A DNA stretch of 64,000 bases from Epiperipatus broadwayi (lineage: Eukaryota; Onychophora; Udeonychophora; Euonychophora; Peripatidae), in contig JAQFVV010012490.1 in assembly GCA_028023455.1 (NCBI GenBank), positions 2,854,001 through 2,918,000 on the forward strand. The letters run 5' to 3'. Shown here in pieces: positions 48,905 to 61,727 of the stretch. The notes beneath the pieces are model-generated. The model had not been told where the DNA came from. It worked only from the letters and a program-made list of their open reading frames with translations, and made no database searches. The position numbers and the translations under genes were made by a program. The stretch's first letter is position 1, and each line of letters starts with the position of its first letter.

Positions 48905-51425
48905 AAATGACAAATTAAATTTTCATGTGCATGTTCATTTATGTCTGTATATGAATTTTAAAGTTACAAATATTTTTAAAGGTAATATTTGCTCTTCAAA
49001 GTATATTGTTTGTAACAATATTTTAAAAGTAAACAAGATATATATTTTTATTTTAAAAGAAGAAATTTAAAGATCTTTGTTATTATTTTATTTTTAAATA
49101 TGCTTCTGTTGAAATTAAAAGAAGACATATTGTTATTTTTGTAAAAGAAGATGAAACTCTAATTAAAGGGAAATATGATTATTTTAAAATAAAAGAGGTA
49201 AATTCAAGTTATAGGTTAGTAGTAGTATCTAAGTTTATGACCTCATTAATACATAAATAAAAAAGAATATAAATAAGTCTGTGATTTTAAGTTGACACTC
49301 TCTTAATTATTGTTTTTCTCTATATATAATGTATCTCTAACAGTTCAATTAATGTGATGCATTAAGCACTAAATATTTTGTCTAAAATGATATGAATATA
49401 TTTCAAATGTGTGTCCTATGAAAAACAATATGATTAACTAAACAGAAAAGGTTTGACAATTACTTCAGGTCAGATGTAAATCTTTTAGAGATTTTAAAAT
49501 AACAGTTAAAATGGGATTTATTATTTGAAAGCATTCTTGGAGAAAATTTTAAAATGCGTATTTAAAAATTAAAGTGAATGTGTATGTGTACATCTAATAT
49601 ACATATGAGTACCAATAAACAAATTAATAATTTGTCAAGAATTTAAAATAATAATAGTTTTCTAGATGGAATAATTATTTTTTTAAAAGAATGTTGAAAA
49701 GTTTGACTTATCACGTTTATATATTGGGTCTTATGCTATCTAATGGAATAATTAAAAGTTATAAAAATGTAAGTGAAGTGTTGATTGTATAAATCTATAT
49801 ATGTGCCTATATATCAAGTTCTTATAGACTATTAATGCACTAAGTATAAACTGCTAACCATTTCAACAAATGGAATAATTAGTAGTTAGAAATGTTAATA
49901 AAGTTTAACCATGGAAGTATTTAATACCTACATGCATCTATATTTACATATGTGTGCCAACAAACCAATAATTGACAAGGATATATAACAATAATGTCAA
50001 ATGTGATAATCATCATTTTAAATGAATAATATGCATTATTATCTTACCAGGAATTTTTAATAAATACACTTCAAATACTTAAAGAAACACTTCTTTTATT
50101 GAATTATTGTACTTTAAAATATTGGATTCTCATGATCAATTTGGGAACTTAAAAGTAACTTTAAAGAGCAGTAGAACAGCTAGTGACAAATATTACTCAT
50201 TATTCCAAGTTGTATGGTCCATTTATAATTTATTATATGTAATTATTTTATTTTATATTATTGTTTGATGAAGTTATTTGACATACACTTATGTGTGGGT
50301 GAATACTTGAATATGTGCTTAACCAAAAAAAAAATCTTTACCGTTGCAATTTTATATTTAATAATCATAATGGATTCTATTTTATAATTTGTTTTCGTTT
50401 GTTCGATGAATGTTCAGAGGGAAAACTATAACAAGTTACTATTTTTCTCCATATAATTTTATATATTGTCTATTTGAATGAATATTTTCTTCTAGTTTGA
50501 AAGGAATGTTTATGTCTAGCATTATGTTATAGTTCAAACAAATATTATATAATATCTTAATCTAAATTATTATAATATATTCATTATTTTTCTATTGTTC
50601 ATTTTGTAAATATTTATGAAATCTGAATTATGAGTCTCATTTACATTAATAGATATATGATATAGCAATTATAATTTATAGTTTTATTATAAACATAAAC
50701 ACATAAGATCTAATTAACAAAGTAAAGTAAATTTTATTGTTATAATAGAGTCCAGTAATGATTAAAAGTTAATTTAATATTTTCATGAACATTTATTGGT
50801 AAAAAAAATCATTAATCTCCACAGAAACAAAAGGTCTATTCTTCAGGAAATGTTTTAATAAATTTTAAATATTATTTCAACATAGATTTTGGATTCTTTT
50901 ATTAATAAAATCTCCTTAATCTTTGCTCATTTTATTTTATTACAGATTAAATTTATTTAATTAGCACAGCATTTTTAGATACTATATTTATTTCATTATA
51001 TAATTGATTGTAAATTAATACTACTTTGAATGTGAACTTTACATTTATAGGCCATATAAATTAAACAGTCCATACAATCAATTTATTTTATTATAGTTCT
51101 TAATATTTATCATGTTACTATTTAATTATAATAAAAGATTGATTAAATTTTTCCTTATTTTGTACTATTTTAGATTTAGCTTATTCAAAGATTTAGAGCA
51201 CTGATAAGGATTATCATCCTCATGTTCTTAATTTTATATCAGTATAATTTGATGTGAGAATTAGGGCATACAAATAGAGTCTTTATTTCTCATCTCATTT
51301 TATTCATTACATTTTTGCATCCTCAATTTTGGCCTTTGAAGTCTTTTCCTCTTGTTTATTTTATACTGTTACAATATATAAACATACAGATAGGTATCTT
51401 AGATATCTGTTTTGTTAACTAATAT
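48905..51425. other. AT-rich intergenic DNA with weak ~130-bp repetition
   Basis: A weak repetition of ggaataatta with following sequence occurs near 49665, 49743 and 49871. Otherwise nothing is recognised, and no open frame exceeds the background. Confidence 0.45.
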
Positions 51426-51429
51426 TTAT

Positions 51430-52920
51430 TAATAAATATAATATTGAAATATAAGTATAATATATATACTTACCATAGATGTAATTAAAGGAAATTTGAA
51501 CCCAGACTTTTAAGCTATCTACAATCATCCACTTTATCCAATAGAACTGATACACATGACCACATACATGTGAAAAAAATAAATGATCTCCAATATATGT
51601 ATTTCATGCTGAATCAGCACTCATCAGTTGATCCAAATCATCACCTCCCACACACACATATATATAATCAGTGCTCAGTTTATATTAAAATAGCAAATCT
51701 ATACACTTCAATGGCTTTAATCATCTCCATTCTCCAACTTTTCAGCCATTCATATTACTGAAAATCTGATGATGGAGTGCTCAAAGTCCTTGATGATGCC
51801 AATATTATAGACATACCCATGTTGACTTTAAGTCAAACTGACCCCTCATATGAAGGATCTTAATAAATCCATTTAAATATTCAGAAAAGGGATGAACAGA
51901 TTACAGACTGAATATGTAATATTGAAATCCAAGAATAATGTATATACTTACCCTAGATTAATTAAAAGGAATTTGAACCTAGACTTTTCAGCTTCCTACA
52001 GTCATCCATTCCATCCAATATAATCAATACACATGACCACATATGTGCAAAAAAGATAAATGTTTGAACCAGCATTCATCATTTGTTCCAGATCATCATC
52101 TCCCATATATATATAATCAGTGATAGGTTTATATTAAGATAGCAAATGTACATACTTCTATGGATTGGCTTCAATCCTCTCCACTCCTCAACTCTTCGGC
52201 CATTCATATCACTGAAAATCTGATGATAGAATGCTCCAAGTCCTTGATGATGCCAATATTATAGTCATACCCATGTTGATCTTATGTCAAGTAAGACCCC
52301 TCATATATAGGGTCTTAATAAGTCCATTTAATTACACAAAAGAGGGATGGGCAGAATATAGGTGGAATATTGGATGGAGCGGGTGTCGGTTGGGAGCTTG
52401 AATGACTGAGTTCAAATTCCCTTTAATTACCTCTAGGGTAAATATATACATTCTACTTGTATTTCAATATTACATATTCAGCCTGTATTCTGCCAATCCC
52501 TCTTTGCAAATTTAAATAAACTTATTAAGGTCCTATATATGAGGGATTAGATTGATTTAATGTCAATGTGGGTATAAATATAACATTAGCATCATCAATA
52601 ACTTTAAGCATTCCATCATCAGATTTTCAGTGATGGGAACAATTGAAGAGTTGGAGAATAGAAAGGATTGAAGCCTGTTCTTTGAAGGGTGTAGATTTGC
52701 TATCTTAATATAAACCAAGCACTCATTATATATGTGTGTGTGAGAGATGGTGATCTGGACCAACTGATGAGTGTTGATTCAGCGTGAAATACATATATTG
52801 GTAATCATTTAATTTTTCACATGCATGTATGTATGTGGTCATGTGTATCAATTATATTGAATGGAGTGGATGTCTGTAGAAAGCTTGAAAGTCTGAGCAA
52901 ATTTTCTTTAATTATTAATA
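51430..52920. repeat. Cluster of repeat family B: two inverted, one partial and one direct copy
   Basis: Two head-to-tail copies in reverse orientation (about 51440-51935 and 51936-52375) are followed by the end of a forward copy (about 52375-52440) and a full forward copy (about 52445-52920). Shared landmarks are ctgatgatgga, cattcatatcactgaaaatc, tcatttaatttttcacatg and gtggtcatgtgtatca. Short open frames at 51570-51761 and 52563-52763 are mirror images of each other within the copies. Confidence 0.85.
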
Positions 52921-52924
52921 AATA

Positions 52925-54590
52925 TTTAAATTATTAACCAGAATGCCAATTTTTTACTAAAACATTTTTTGTAAGAAAAATTTAGTTTCACACATTAGAG
53001 GGAAGAGAACATGTCTATTAGATAATGAATTTGGCAGTAATTACATAAGTGAAAGAGAAAAAAAATTATATAACAACAGTCATTAAAAAAAATAAAAATG
53101 AACAACCATAATTTACTATACTGATTAACTCACCCTTTCTTTTTCTTTTTTTGAAATGCAACTCAGCTTATTCTGTAAGCATTTCCCCTCTATATAGTAA
53201 TTTGGTATAACTTTTTAAAGGAATCTAAAATATTTTGAAAAACTTAATTATTTTAACTAATCAATACTTTCATTGGTTTCTCAATCCCCTCCATATTAGC
53301 AATTGGCTCCTAATCTTTTTTGAAGATTAATTAAATAAGCTATTTTGAATTAAGAAAAAGCAAAACATGCTATTTATTGCCATTAGGTTCATTGTTATTT
53401 TTTAACTTTATTTTCAAATATGCATTAAATACTATTTTTATTTGTTTTCTGAAATATGTTTATTTTTTATTTTTATTTTTTAAATGTATTTTAATTTATT
53501 TAAATAAATTATAATAAAATTGTGTTAAAAGTCACTTTCATAATTTTATTTAGATAACAGAAGTTTCTTTAGTTATGGGAATGTAGATTAATAGTATACT
53601 TGTGTAAGCATCATAAGAATAACATTTTGGATAAAAGAATAAAATTTCCAAATACTTCTGCTATTCCAATAATCTTTCAGCATTAAAAAAATATATTTGG
53701 AGTTTTATTTATTAATGATTATTCTTTATTTTTAAAATTCAATGTGAAATATTATTTAAAAATAAATAAATTTAAATTTATTTTATATATATATTAAGAT
53801 TATTGTGTTTTACTGGTTATGCACTCACCTACCTTGCCCACAAACTATGTTTAAATTCAAACCAATTAAAATTTAATTTTTTTAAGGTTACAAGAAGTCT
53901 TAAATTTTTTTCACGTAGTCAATCTATAGCTAACCCAGTTCGTTATACAATTATTGGTTCATAAATGGGGTCACCCCCATCTGATTATTTCTTACTCAGA
54001 GGCAAATAAAGAAGATAAATTTTAAATTAATTCTTGCCATGAATAATGCCATCTTTTTAAATTTATTCTCTTTGAAAGACTGATAGAGAAGTTTTTGTCT
54101 TTCAATATGTTATTTAAAGGCTGTGTTATCTTTCTACATGATATATATTATAATGATTCGGAGATAATGGGACTTAACGTATCTACACTACAGGGCGCCA
54201 TCTAGGCATTTGAACCTAGAAAAATTTATAAAGTAGGCAGTTACGTAAGTCAAAAATATATATATATATTTTTTTATATTGGTGATTCCGGTCGTTAGCC
54301 CATTGTCACTAGCTCAGGGAGTAGTAGAGATTTAAATTTTATTTCTATAAATTCTTATCTAAGAATATATATTTAATATTAAGAAAGAATAAAATAAGCC
54401 ACTGCCAGTAATTAACATACAAAACATTTATTTATGCACATATATATAAAATTTAGCATTATCATTTTAATATGTTTACTTTAGCATTTAACTACATTTT
54501 TAACTTTTATTTTAGATTTTAATTTACATTTTTAATTTTTATAAGTTCACACAGATGAGTTTAGTATTTTTATTTAGAGTGTCGAGTATG
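52925..54590. other. AT-rich intergenic DNA
   Basis: Low-complexity A/T-rich sequence. A patch at about 53805-53870 with gtttaaattcaaacc resembles a tRNA B box but lacks a partner A box. Nothing else is supported. Confidence 0.5.
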
Positions 54591-54594
54591 AATA

Positions 54595-55640
54595 GACTAC
54601 ATAGATTCACATTTGAAAAGAAAATATTCTGTCCCTCATTTAACCTTAGGCCAAAAGTTCACAGTCAAACCGGCGTCAATCCATCTGATACATTGATGTA
54701 TTCAATGTAATACGAATACAACAGCACAAATAGGTTAATAGAAGAAATTGACTCTCACCAGATAGGAATACTACATCTATCTGACGATAAGAGCAATAAA
54801 AAAAAACTCCATAGGAAGGAACTGTGGTCTCCGTCTTATAATTCCTTCCATAGGCATAACAGAAGTGTGCAGCATATAAAGCGATTCTACCTGTAGCGAA
54901 TCTTGTACTACATCTACTAATTACACCAATATATCTAATCCATTGATCTAATTTAACTACAAAACAAACAACCCAAGATTACCCTCCCCTAATATAACTT
55001 TACAAATCTATATAGCCATTCACGCCCGACTTAAGTTTAACATTTATATAATTTAGTCTAACGAAAAACAAAAATCATAATAAAAACTTAAAAGAACAAA
55101 AAAAATAAATGGAAATGATTTTTTAAAAAAAAAAAAATATCAAATAAAAGAATTAATAAATAATTTAGTTTGGTCAGATAGGCAATACTATTTCTATCAT
55201 TTAAATACGGGGAAAGTTTATATTTTAGAGTTCTTAGTGTTTTCAAATTAATTAATAATGTTCATTAGATTTTATAAAGTTCTTACGGTTTTAACAAGTC
55301 CGTAGTTTCTAATTTGAACGTGAATTCCCATGCCATCCTAAAAAGATTGGTATTCTGTTGGCTGTTTTATTTATTCATCCGGAGGTTTTTTACTTTAGCT
55401 GGTCCTCAATGTAGAAAACGATGTTTCATTTTTTTTTCTTTAACAACTGAAGGAATTGAAAGTGCATCTTTCAATCCCTTCACCTCCCACTCCACACTAA
55501 CACATATCTGTCCTCTCGTAATAACTAATAATTTCCAAACTTTTCCTTTTATATTAATTTTAAGGATTCAATTGACATTATGTCATCGATGATGATGATC
55601 CTTCCATTGAGGTCCGATTTCCCCGATGGATTTCTTTTAT
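54595..55640. other. G+C-richer unique-looking region
   Basis: Base composition is more balanced at about 54640-54960 and 55300-55640. The latter has a 92-codon plus frame (55314-55592) with CWLFYLFIRRFF near its start, but no known motif or codon signature. Several short self-complementary stretches are present (e.g. ctccataggaaggaa against ttccttccatagg near 54811-54853). I cannot assign a function. Confidence 0.25.
54811..54855. repeat. Short imperfect inverted repeat
   Basis: ccataggaaggaa (about 54811) is followed about 20 bp later by ttccttccatagg (about 54842), so the transcript could form a hairpin of about 12 bp. It may be the end of a small transposon or chance. Confidence 0.55.
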
Positions 55641-55644
55641 TGGC

Positions 55645-57185
55645 CATTCTGTTCCTATTGTTTTCCTCTCCTATCTGACTGTTGCTTATACATTTTAAAT
55701 GCCCAAAGACTAGTTTACATTTAACTAATTAAAACGATCATTTCCATTTTCTGATTAATTAATGTGTTTTCCAAACTTAAAGATATATTTTTATCTCTAA
55801 ATCTTTTTGTTGAAAGATTTAGTTTTTCTATTTTTAATAAAGTTTTATTTTAATAATTTTTTTTATCTGTGCGATTTTATATGTATACGAGTTTAAGAAG
55901 ATTTTTTTTAATTTCCAATTCTTAAAAAAGAAGTTTTTATTGGCGAACTTTTATTTTTTTCATGTTTACTACTAATAAAAAAAATAATGTAACGGCGTAT
56001 GTGCCTGTTACAATATATATATATACATACAATGTCTAGACCAAGAGCAACAAAAACATAACATGCATATTCAAATTAATCTATAGAAAATTTTAGCTGG
56101 AGACAGTAATTTAAAAAATTGTATGAAATAATTATTTAATTATTTTTGCGCAGTCAGTTGTTTGGTAGGTGATATTCGAATTGTAAAGTGACAACTGAAT
56201 CCAGCACAATTCCGTATATCTATATAAAAAATCTATAACTCAAGGTATTTATTTTTTTATAAAACTTATTTGAAATGAATGATTAATGCATATATATCTT
56301 TAGAATTTTGCAAGGACATTTCCTATGACATAACTTAGAACTTTATTATGATTTTGAATATGTGTACAGTATATATATATTGTACTTCTTTCTTATAAAG
56401 TGCTTGTTTATTTTCATTTTGAGAGTTTGATAGTCTGATAGTCTTTTTTTGAGTTTAAATGCTATTTTTAATAGAAAATTCGGTAATTTTTCTAATCAAA
56501 ATAATGACTGAATAATGAAAAAGACGGAAGATCTTTAACAATAGGAAATAATAGAAATAAAAGGTATAAGAAAAAATACTAATAAAAAGAGTATGATGTA
56601 GCAATACATGCAAAAAGACAATATTTAAAAAATTTATAGTTAAATAAATGAATTTATTTATTTGAATTTATTTCTAGTCATTTATTATTTAAAATTTCAA
56701 TAAAAAATATTAATTAATTTAATACATATAAAATTGTTGTGAGAATAATTTTGTATATGCGTATGCATATGTATTTTAAGTAAAATTTTATTAAATTCAT
56801 ATTTACATACACAAATAAAAAACTGGTTTTATAGATTTATCTAAATCTTTAACTCACTAAAATTTCTTTTGAATACTGTGTTTTGATTTTAATTAATACA
56901 ATACTTTTCAGTTGTTTATTTTTCTATGCATTATTATATTTAATTTTTTTTGTTGCTTATATATTTGCAATTATAACTTTTTTTTTTAACAAGTAAAATT
57001 TATGGTAGTCCAATTATTTAAAGTTTGGAATGTATTTTTGTCATTAAAAATACATGTACACACCGCAAAACATATGATAAATATAAGCCCACATTTATGT
57101 TAAACGATTTAAAAGCTTTGATCACATAATATTTTAGATTAATACTAGTTTGTTAAATATACCTTGGTGTAATAAAAAAAAAATC
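55645..57185. other. AT-rich intergenic DNA
   Basis: Stop-dense A/T-rich sequence with (TA)n runs near 56013 and 56370. No gene or repeat recognised. Confidence 0.55.
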
Positions 57186-57189
57186 AAAT

Positions 57190-57310
57190 GATTTTTTGCT
57201 CAAGACTTCACAAGATGTTTAATCATTGGAACCATGTATGGACTATGAGTTCTAAAATCTGTCACTTTTATTATTTCACCAAATTAAGCAGTCTTATGTA
57301 ATTATTTAAA
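57190..57310 (+). repeat. tRNA-like SINE 'family C', diverged copy 2
   Basis: Matches the order of landmarks at 39150-39290 (ttgctcaagacttcacaag, attggaacc, tctaaaatctgtcac, aattaagca). Too decayed to show clear boxes. Confidence 0.4.
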
Positions 57311-57365
57311 CTTTTTATAGTATTCAAGTTGTAAAAATAGTAATAAACAGTATTAAAAAATTGTA

Positions 57366-58684
57366 TATCCATTGGGAACTCGGGTCAGCTAGTAAAAAAT
57401 CAGTTCCTCAAACAATAACAAGTGATGACAAATACTATGTGGGCTCCGAGATGATGCATATTATTAGAGAACACTTTAGAACAAAACTCCAAACTGGCCA
57501 GATTGGAAGCAAAGAGAATATAATACAATTAGAAAATAATCAGCCACATGAAATTACAGAGAGAAGAATACTGGACAAGCTAAAGGTGCTCCCCAAAAGG
57601 GTCCATCCAGGAATACATGGAATACCGAAGTTCATCCTGCTCCATCTAGATAGATTCTCGGTACTTATAATCAAAAGGATAATAGATTACTTGGGGGATG
57701 AGCCCCATAATATCAATAATTTATACCCTATCTCCCTTGTTCCCTTCTTGAAAAGAAGAAATGCAGCACCAGAACTTCCCAATCTCAGGCCCATCCATGT
57801 GTCCTCTCCTAATGAAAGTCATTGAGCAACTAATAAAAGACCGAATCCAAGGAAAAAATATGAATCCATATCAGACTTACAATACGCTAAGAAGGGAGAA
57901 ACAATTATCAATGCTATCAGTCAAATGAAATTCATGGTGGATTATATAAGAACAAGAAGCAAATCATGTCTTATCACAGTTCAAATTGATATTGTGTCAG
58001 CATTCGATAATGTGAGGCCATCAATTCTAATCAAAATTATGAAACAATACAAGGTGCAGGGGAACTATTTGAGGATGATCAGCAATATTCTATACAATAG
58101 AAACATCTATATTACCATGAATGGCAAGGTAGCTCCTGGATTCGAACCAACTCTATCCATCCCACAGGGATCTCCACTTAGTGCATTATTTTTTACGGTA
58201 TACATAAATCTGTTGGAGATTGAAAGGAAGTTACTGGGGGTATATATACCTACTATTGGAAGGGAGGTGAAGCATATTAGCTTCATGGATGATATTTTTA
58301 TTTGCCTGCCATCCCAGAAATTTAGCTAATCTTAGACAAATACCAGATGAAACACAAGTTGGAAATTAATAGACAAAAATCTGCAACATGGAAAATATCA
58401 ACAGGAGAGAAAATGAAATCAAACTTCACAGCCAATTCACAAAAATTTTTAGATTTCAATTTCCACAAATCACCATCAGTAATGAGGAGAGAAATTGAGG
58501 AATCATTGTTGACATCAATCAAACAAACCACATCTTCTCTTTCAAAAGTTTATCTATCATTGAAGGATAAAGTCAGATTTCTTAACACATTACTATTCTC
58601 AAAAATCAGCTATTTCATGAATGTGTTTAACCCCTCCCAAAAATTTATTAAGAAAATATATTCAGAATGTGAGAGACTATTCTG
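57366..58684 (+). pseudogene. LINE reverse transcriptase domain, frameshifted
   Basis: An N-terminal extension (IPKFILLHLDRF, about 57620) leads to an LRPIHVSSP segment at about 57783, followed after a frameshift by the RT fingers and palm. Motif A is IDIVSAFDNV (Asp at 57988-57990), motif B is IPQGSPLSALFFTVYINLL (about 58159-58215), and motif C is FMDD (58282-58293). The frame shifts near 58330, then continues as the thumb region (KSATWKISTGEK... QKFLDFNFHKS ... LKDKVRFLNTLLFSKISY) to a TGA at about 58683. The catalytic residues are intact, but the frame changes at about 57820-57925 and again at about 58330. FMDD instead of the commoner FADD/YADD is a minor oddity. Confidence 0.9.
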
Positions 58685-58689
58685 AGGTG

Positions 58690-59270
58690 GTAAAACTGTA
58701 GCTATAAATTTACGGAAGCTACAAAAGCCCAGCAAATTTAACAGCCTCACACTCCACTCTATTCTTACACTCATCTTTCAAAGAAATTATAACAATTTGT
58801 GCAAACTACAGGAAATCCATTTAAAACTGATAGAATAAGACACTATAACACTGACTGATAGGCCTCCACCAATACAATAGAACTGGACAAAGACTCTATG
58901 GGATAATGTGAGGAAATTTATTAACACTGAAAATCATACTATTACTACAAAACTGAAATATTGGGAAGCATATAAATTTATGCATGGGGAAGATCAAATT
59001 GGCAATACCCTGTTAGGGATAAACAATCAAAAAATCATGTCTGGCTCCAGACTTTGGTACCTAGAGCCAAAATTCCTGAATTTCATGATTAAATTCAATT
59101 TAGATTCCCTCCCCAAAAAATCCTTCCTAGTCAATAAAAGAAACCACAAAAAAATTGAATCAATTTGTCAAATGTGTGAGAAGGAAGAAGAATCAAGTAA
59201 CCATATCATCATGAAATGCATCAGATTAAATATTCACAGACTATTAATTTTCTTCAATTACACGCTTTGA
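58690..59270 (+). pseudogene. LINE C-terminal domain with CCHC motif
   Basis: After a poorly readable stretch, the frame at 58908-59270 gives KLKYWEAYKFMHGEDQIGNT, SRLWYLEPKFLNFMIKF, and then ICQMCEKEEESSNHIIMKC (about 59163-59219). That is a C-x2-C-...-H-x4-C zinc motif found at the C-terminus of many non-LTR RT proteins. Together with the RT pieces it gives the usual order of the ORF2 second half. Confidence 0.85.
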
Positions 59271-59583
59271 TGCTTCAGGTGCAAGATAGTAATGGAGCAG
59301 GCAGAGGACCCTAAAGGTTACATATTAATGAAAACAATAAACAAAACCAAGAAAAAAAATCATTTAATTGCTCCAAAATACATCGTGGAGTCTACATGGT
59401 CATCACTGGACCTGCATTCTGCCAATCAAACTGAACATTTATAATGTAACTTATCAACAAATATAATTTATAGAATAAATTTCTTTTAAAAAAAATTGTA
59501 ATAAATTATATTTTATATCTTTCTATTTCTCTTTGAGTTTTTTAATTTGATTTCTGGAAAAGGTGAAAACTTAATTTACTATA

Positions 59584-59680
59584 AGTGTCATAGCATCGGC
59601 CGGGACGCGAACCTGCAACCCGGGCAACTGCCTGCAAGTGCAAGGCAGTTGCGCTGACCTCTCGACCACCAATGCAAGAC
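59584..59680 (-). mobile_element. 97-bp tRNA-derived SINE with perfect 18-bp target-site duplication
   Basis: Read on the minus strand: an A box (tggtcgagagg), an anticodon-type arm with an 8-bp stem (aactgcct/aggcagtt), a B box (ggttcgcgtcc), and the family tail gatgctatgacac. It is flanked by aaaacttaatttactata at 59566-59583 and 59681-59698 without mismatch. It lies just 3' of the dead LINE. It has the highest local G+C in the window. Confidence 0.88.
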
Positions 59681-60599
59681 AAAACTTAATTTACTATATT
59701 GTTCTTTTATTCATTTGTTTTTCTTTTTTTCCATTACTTTTAACTCAACTTTCAACTTCTACCTCCCCCCCCCCTTTTTTTTTTTGCAGAATCAAAATAG
59801 ACTTATTTTCTCTATCCCTTTCCTCTCCACACACCCACATTGTTTCAAGATGCACAATTTTATGATTACATGATTTTCTAAAAATAAAACACACACACAT
59901 ACATATATATTTATGAAAATAAAAATCACAACAGGTCAAGAATATTTGTATACTAGTTGCCAACAGCATTTCAATAGATAGTTTTAGAAATAGCAAAATT
60001 TAACAAAATGTATGGCAATTCATCATGATTTACTGTATATATATAAAGAGATTATTTACTATATAATGAGCAAACATTTTACTTAATTAAATAATGATGA
60101 AATTGTAGTTTTATTTTTTGTCAATATTTAAAAAAAAAGTATTTTTAAAAAAGTATATGATTGGTAATTTTATAAACTTGTTATGCTATTTACTTCCATC
60201 TTGTAAATATTTTTCTCTCATTTTCAAGTTATCTAAGTTAAGTAATAATAATTTAACTTAGGAAAAAGCCTCATAGCTTGATGTATCTTGTTTTACTTGT
60301 CTTTTTCATTTCTGGGTGAACATTGAAATTTTTTTGTCACAAATTAGCATAGAATTTTTTCTATAGATAGGCAGCCTAAAAGCAACCTACATAGCCATCC
60401 AATAATGGTCAAAAATGAGTTTTATCTATTTCTAGATAGAAAGTAATGGTCTTAGTCTAATATAAATTGATCAAATAAGAGTATATTCTTTTTGTAAAAA
60501 TTAAATATTTATCCAGTCTTCACTCTTGGTGGTGGTGGAGAAGAGGTATCATACTTTTATAAAGTGCTCATTATTAACTATGAAAAAGTATCAAACTTT

Positions 60600-60690
60600 G
60601 GTAGCCTAGTGGTAAGCATAGCTGCCTTTCAAGCAGCTGGCCTGGGTTCGCATCCTGGTCAATGCTTTGACATATGGAAAAAAAATTTTA
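60600..60690 (+). mobile_element. ~90-bp tRNA-derived SINE
   Basis: A box tagcctagtgg (60602-60612), stem-loop gctgc-ctttcaa-gcagc (anticodon-like TTC), B box ggttcgcatcc (60645-60655), and the shared tail tgctttgacatatggaaaaa. The tRNA-like part folds better than in the other copies. A functional tRNA is unlikely because the acceptor stem does not pair and the tail matches the SINEs at 38.5 and 59.6 kb. Confidence 0.75.
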
Positions 60691-61539
60691 AATTATGAAA
60701 TTTTTAATTACTAGGCGTCTTAAACTCTAGTCTATTATATTCTGTTACAAATGTAATAATTCATATAACATATATATATATGCTTTATAAAAAACAATAT
60801 ACACTTTATCTAATTTTGTAATATTCCTTTTATTGTGATATTAAAAATAAATAAAAGAAATGCCACAAGATTTCTAATTTTTTTTTGATATCTATGATAA
60901 CAATAAATCGTCTATACTAATCACATAATAGTAAACAGATTTTTGCAAATATTTCTTTTTCTTAAATTGGAAAAAAATTTTTTTTATAAAAATTTGTCCT
61001 AATTATTTTTAAATCATTTATCTCTATTCTCCTGAAGCATGTGCTATATCTGTTTTTTTTTTTTAAACTGATATTAATAAACTTTACTGTATAACTAACA
61101 AGTTAAAAAAAGTTTTTAAATAATGACAAAATAATGATTTTAATTTTTTGTTTTGTTTTTGTTTGTTGAAAAAAAAAAAATCTGTCATTTGCAAAAATTA
61201 AATCAAACTTGATTTTTGTGTTTTCCTGAAAGTTTGTAATGATTGTATTTTAGTTGTATATTGAACCATTTCCATCATCTAATATTAAGTATTGAATGTC
61301 TTTAGAAACATTCAACTTTATTTAAAATTTCCAATTACATTCAACTATTAATAATATGCACAATGTTTCGAGTACTATTATTCTCCTCTTTACTCCTGGT
61401 GTTGCTGACCTGACCAGTAACAATATTAGCATGTGAACCGAACCTGGATCCTTAGATTTTTTTTAAAATTAAGATAGCTACATTTCCATTTTCTGACTAT
61501 TATTGGATGATTAATTAGAATGTCTATGAGGTGGCTGTT

Positions 61540-61690
61540 TAAAAGAAAATTCTATATATGATTCGAACTTCAAAAAAAAATTCCAACTTTTATCTGGTCA
61601 AAATTTGAACTTAAAATTGTAGCCATGGCAAATACATTTAGTATGGCAAATACATCATACCATCTGAGCCTTTGATATATATATATATGA
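61540..61690 (-). repeat. Possible tRNA-like repeat with short duplication
   Basis: On the minus strand aggctcagatggtatgatg is A-box-like and agttcaaattttgacc is B-box-like. tatggcaaatacat is tandemly related to ccatggcaaatacat upstream. Tentative. Confidence 0.3.
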
Positions 61691-61727
61691 GGGGTCTGGT
61701 AGTAATTAAAAAATTATTAACAGCTAT

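Larger units (their letters stand above)
57366..59489 (+). mobile_element. 5'-truncated non-LTR retrotransposon (LINE)
   Basis: The insert starts inside the region preceding the RT domain and ends with a short A-run. Both sides carry aaaaaattgta (57355-57365 and 59490-59500), a candidate 11-bp target-site duplication. No apurinic-type endonuclease is present, as expected for 5' truncation during target-primed reverse transcription. Several frameshifts and stops show it is dead. The clade is not certain. Confidence 0.85.

Noticed and set aside
60600-60690. Functional tRNA gene
   Set aside because: Boxes and an anticodon-like arm are present, but the acceptor stem does not pair and the 3' tail is shared with two SINE copies that have target duplications.
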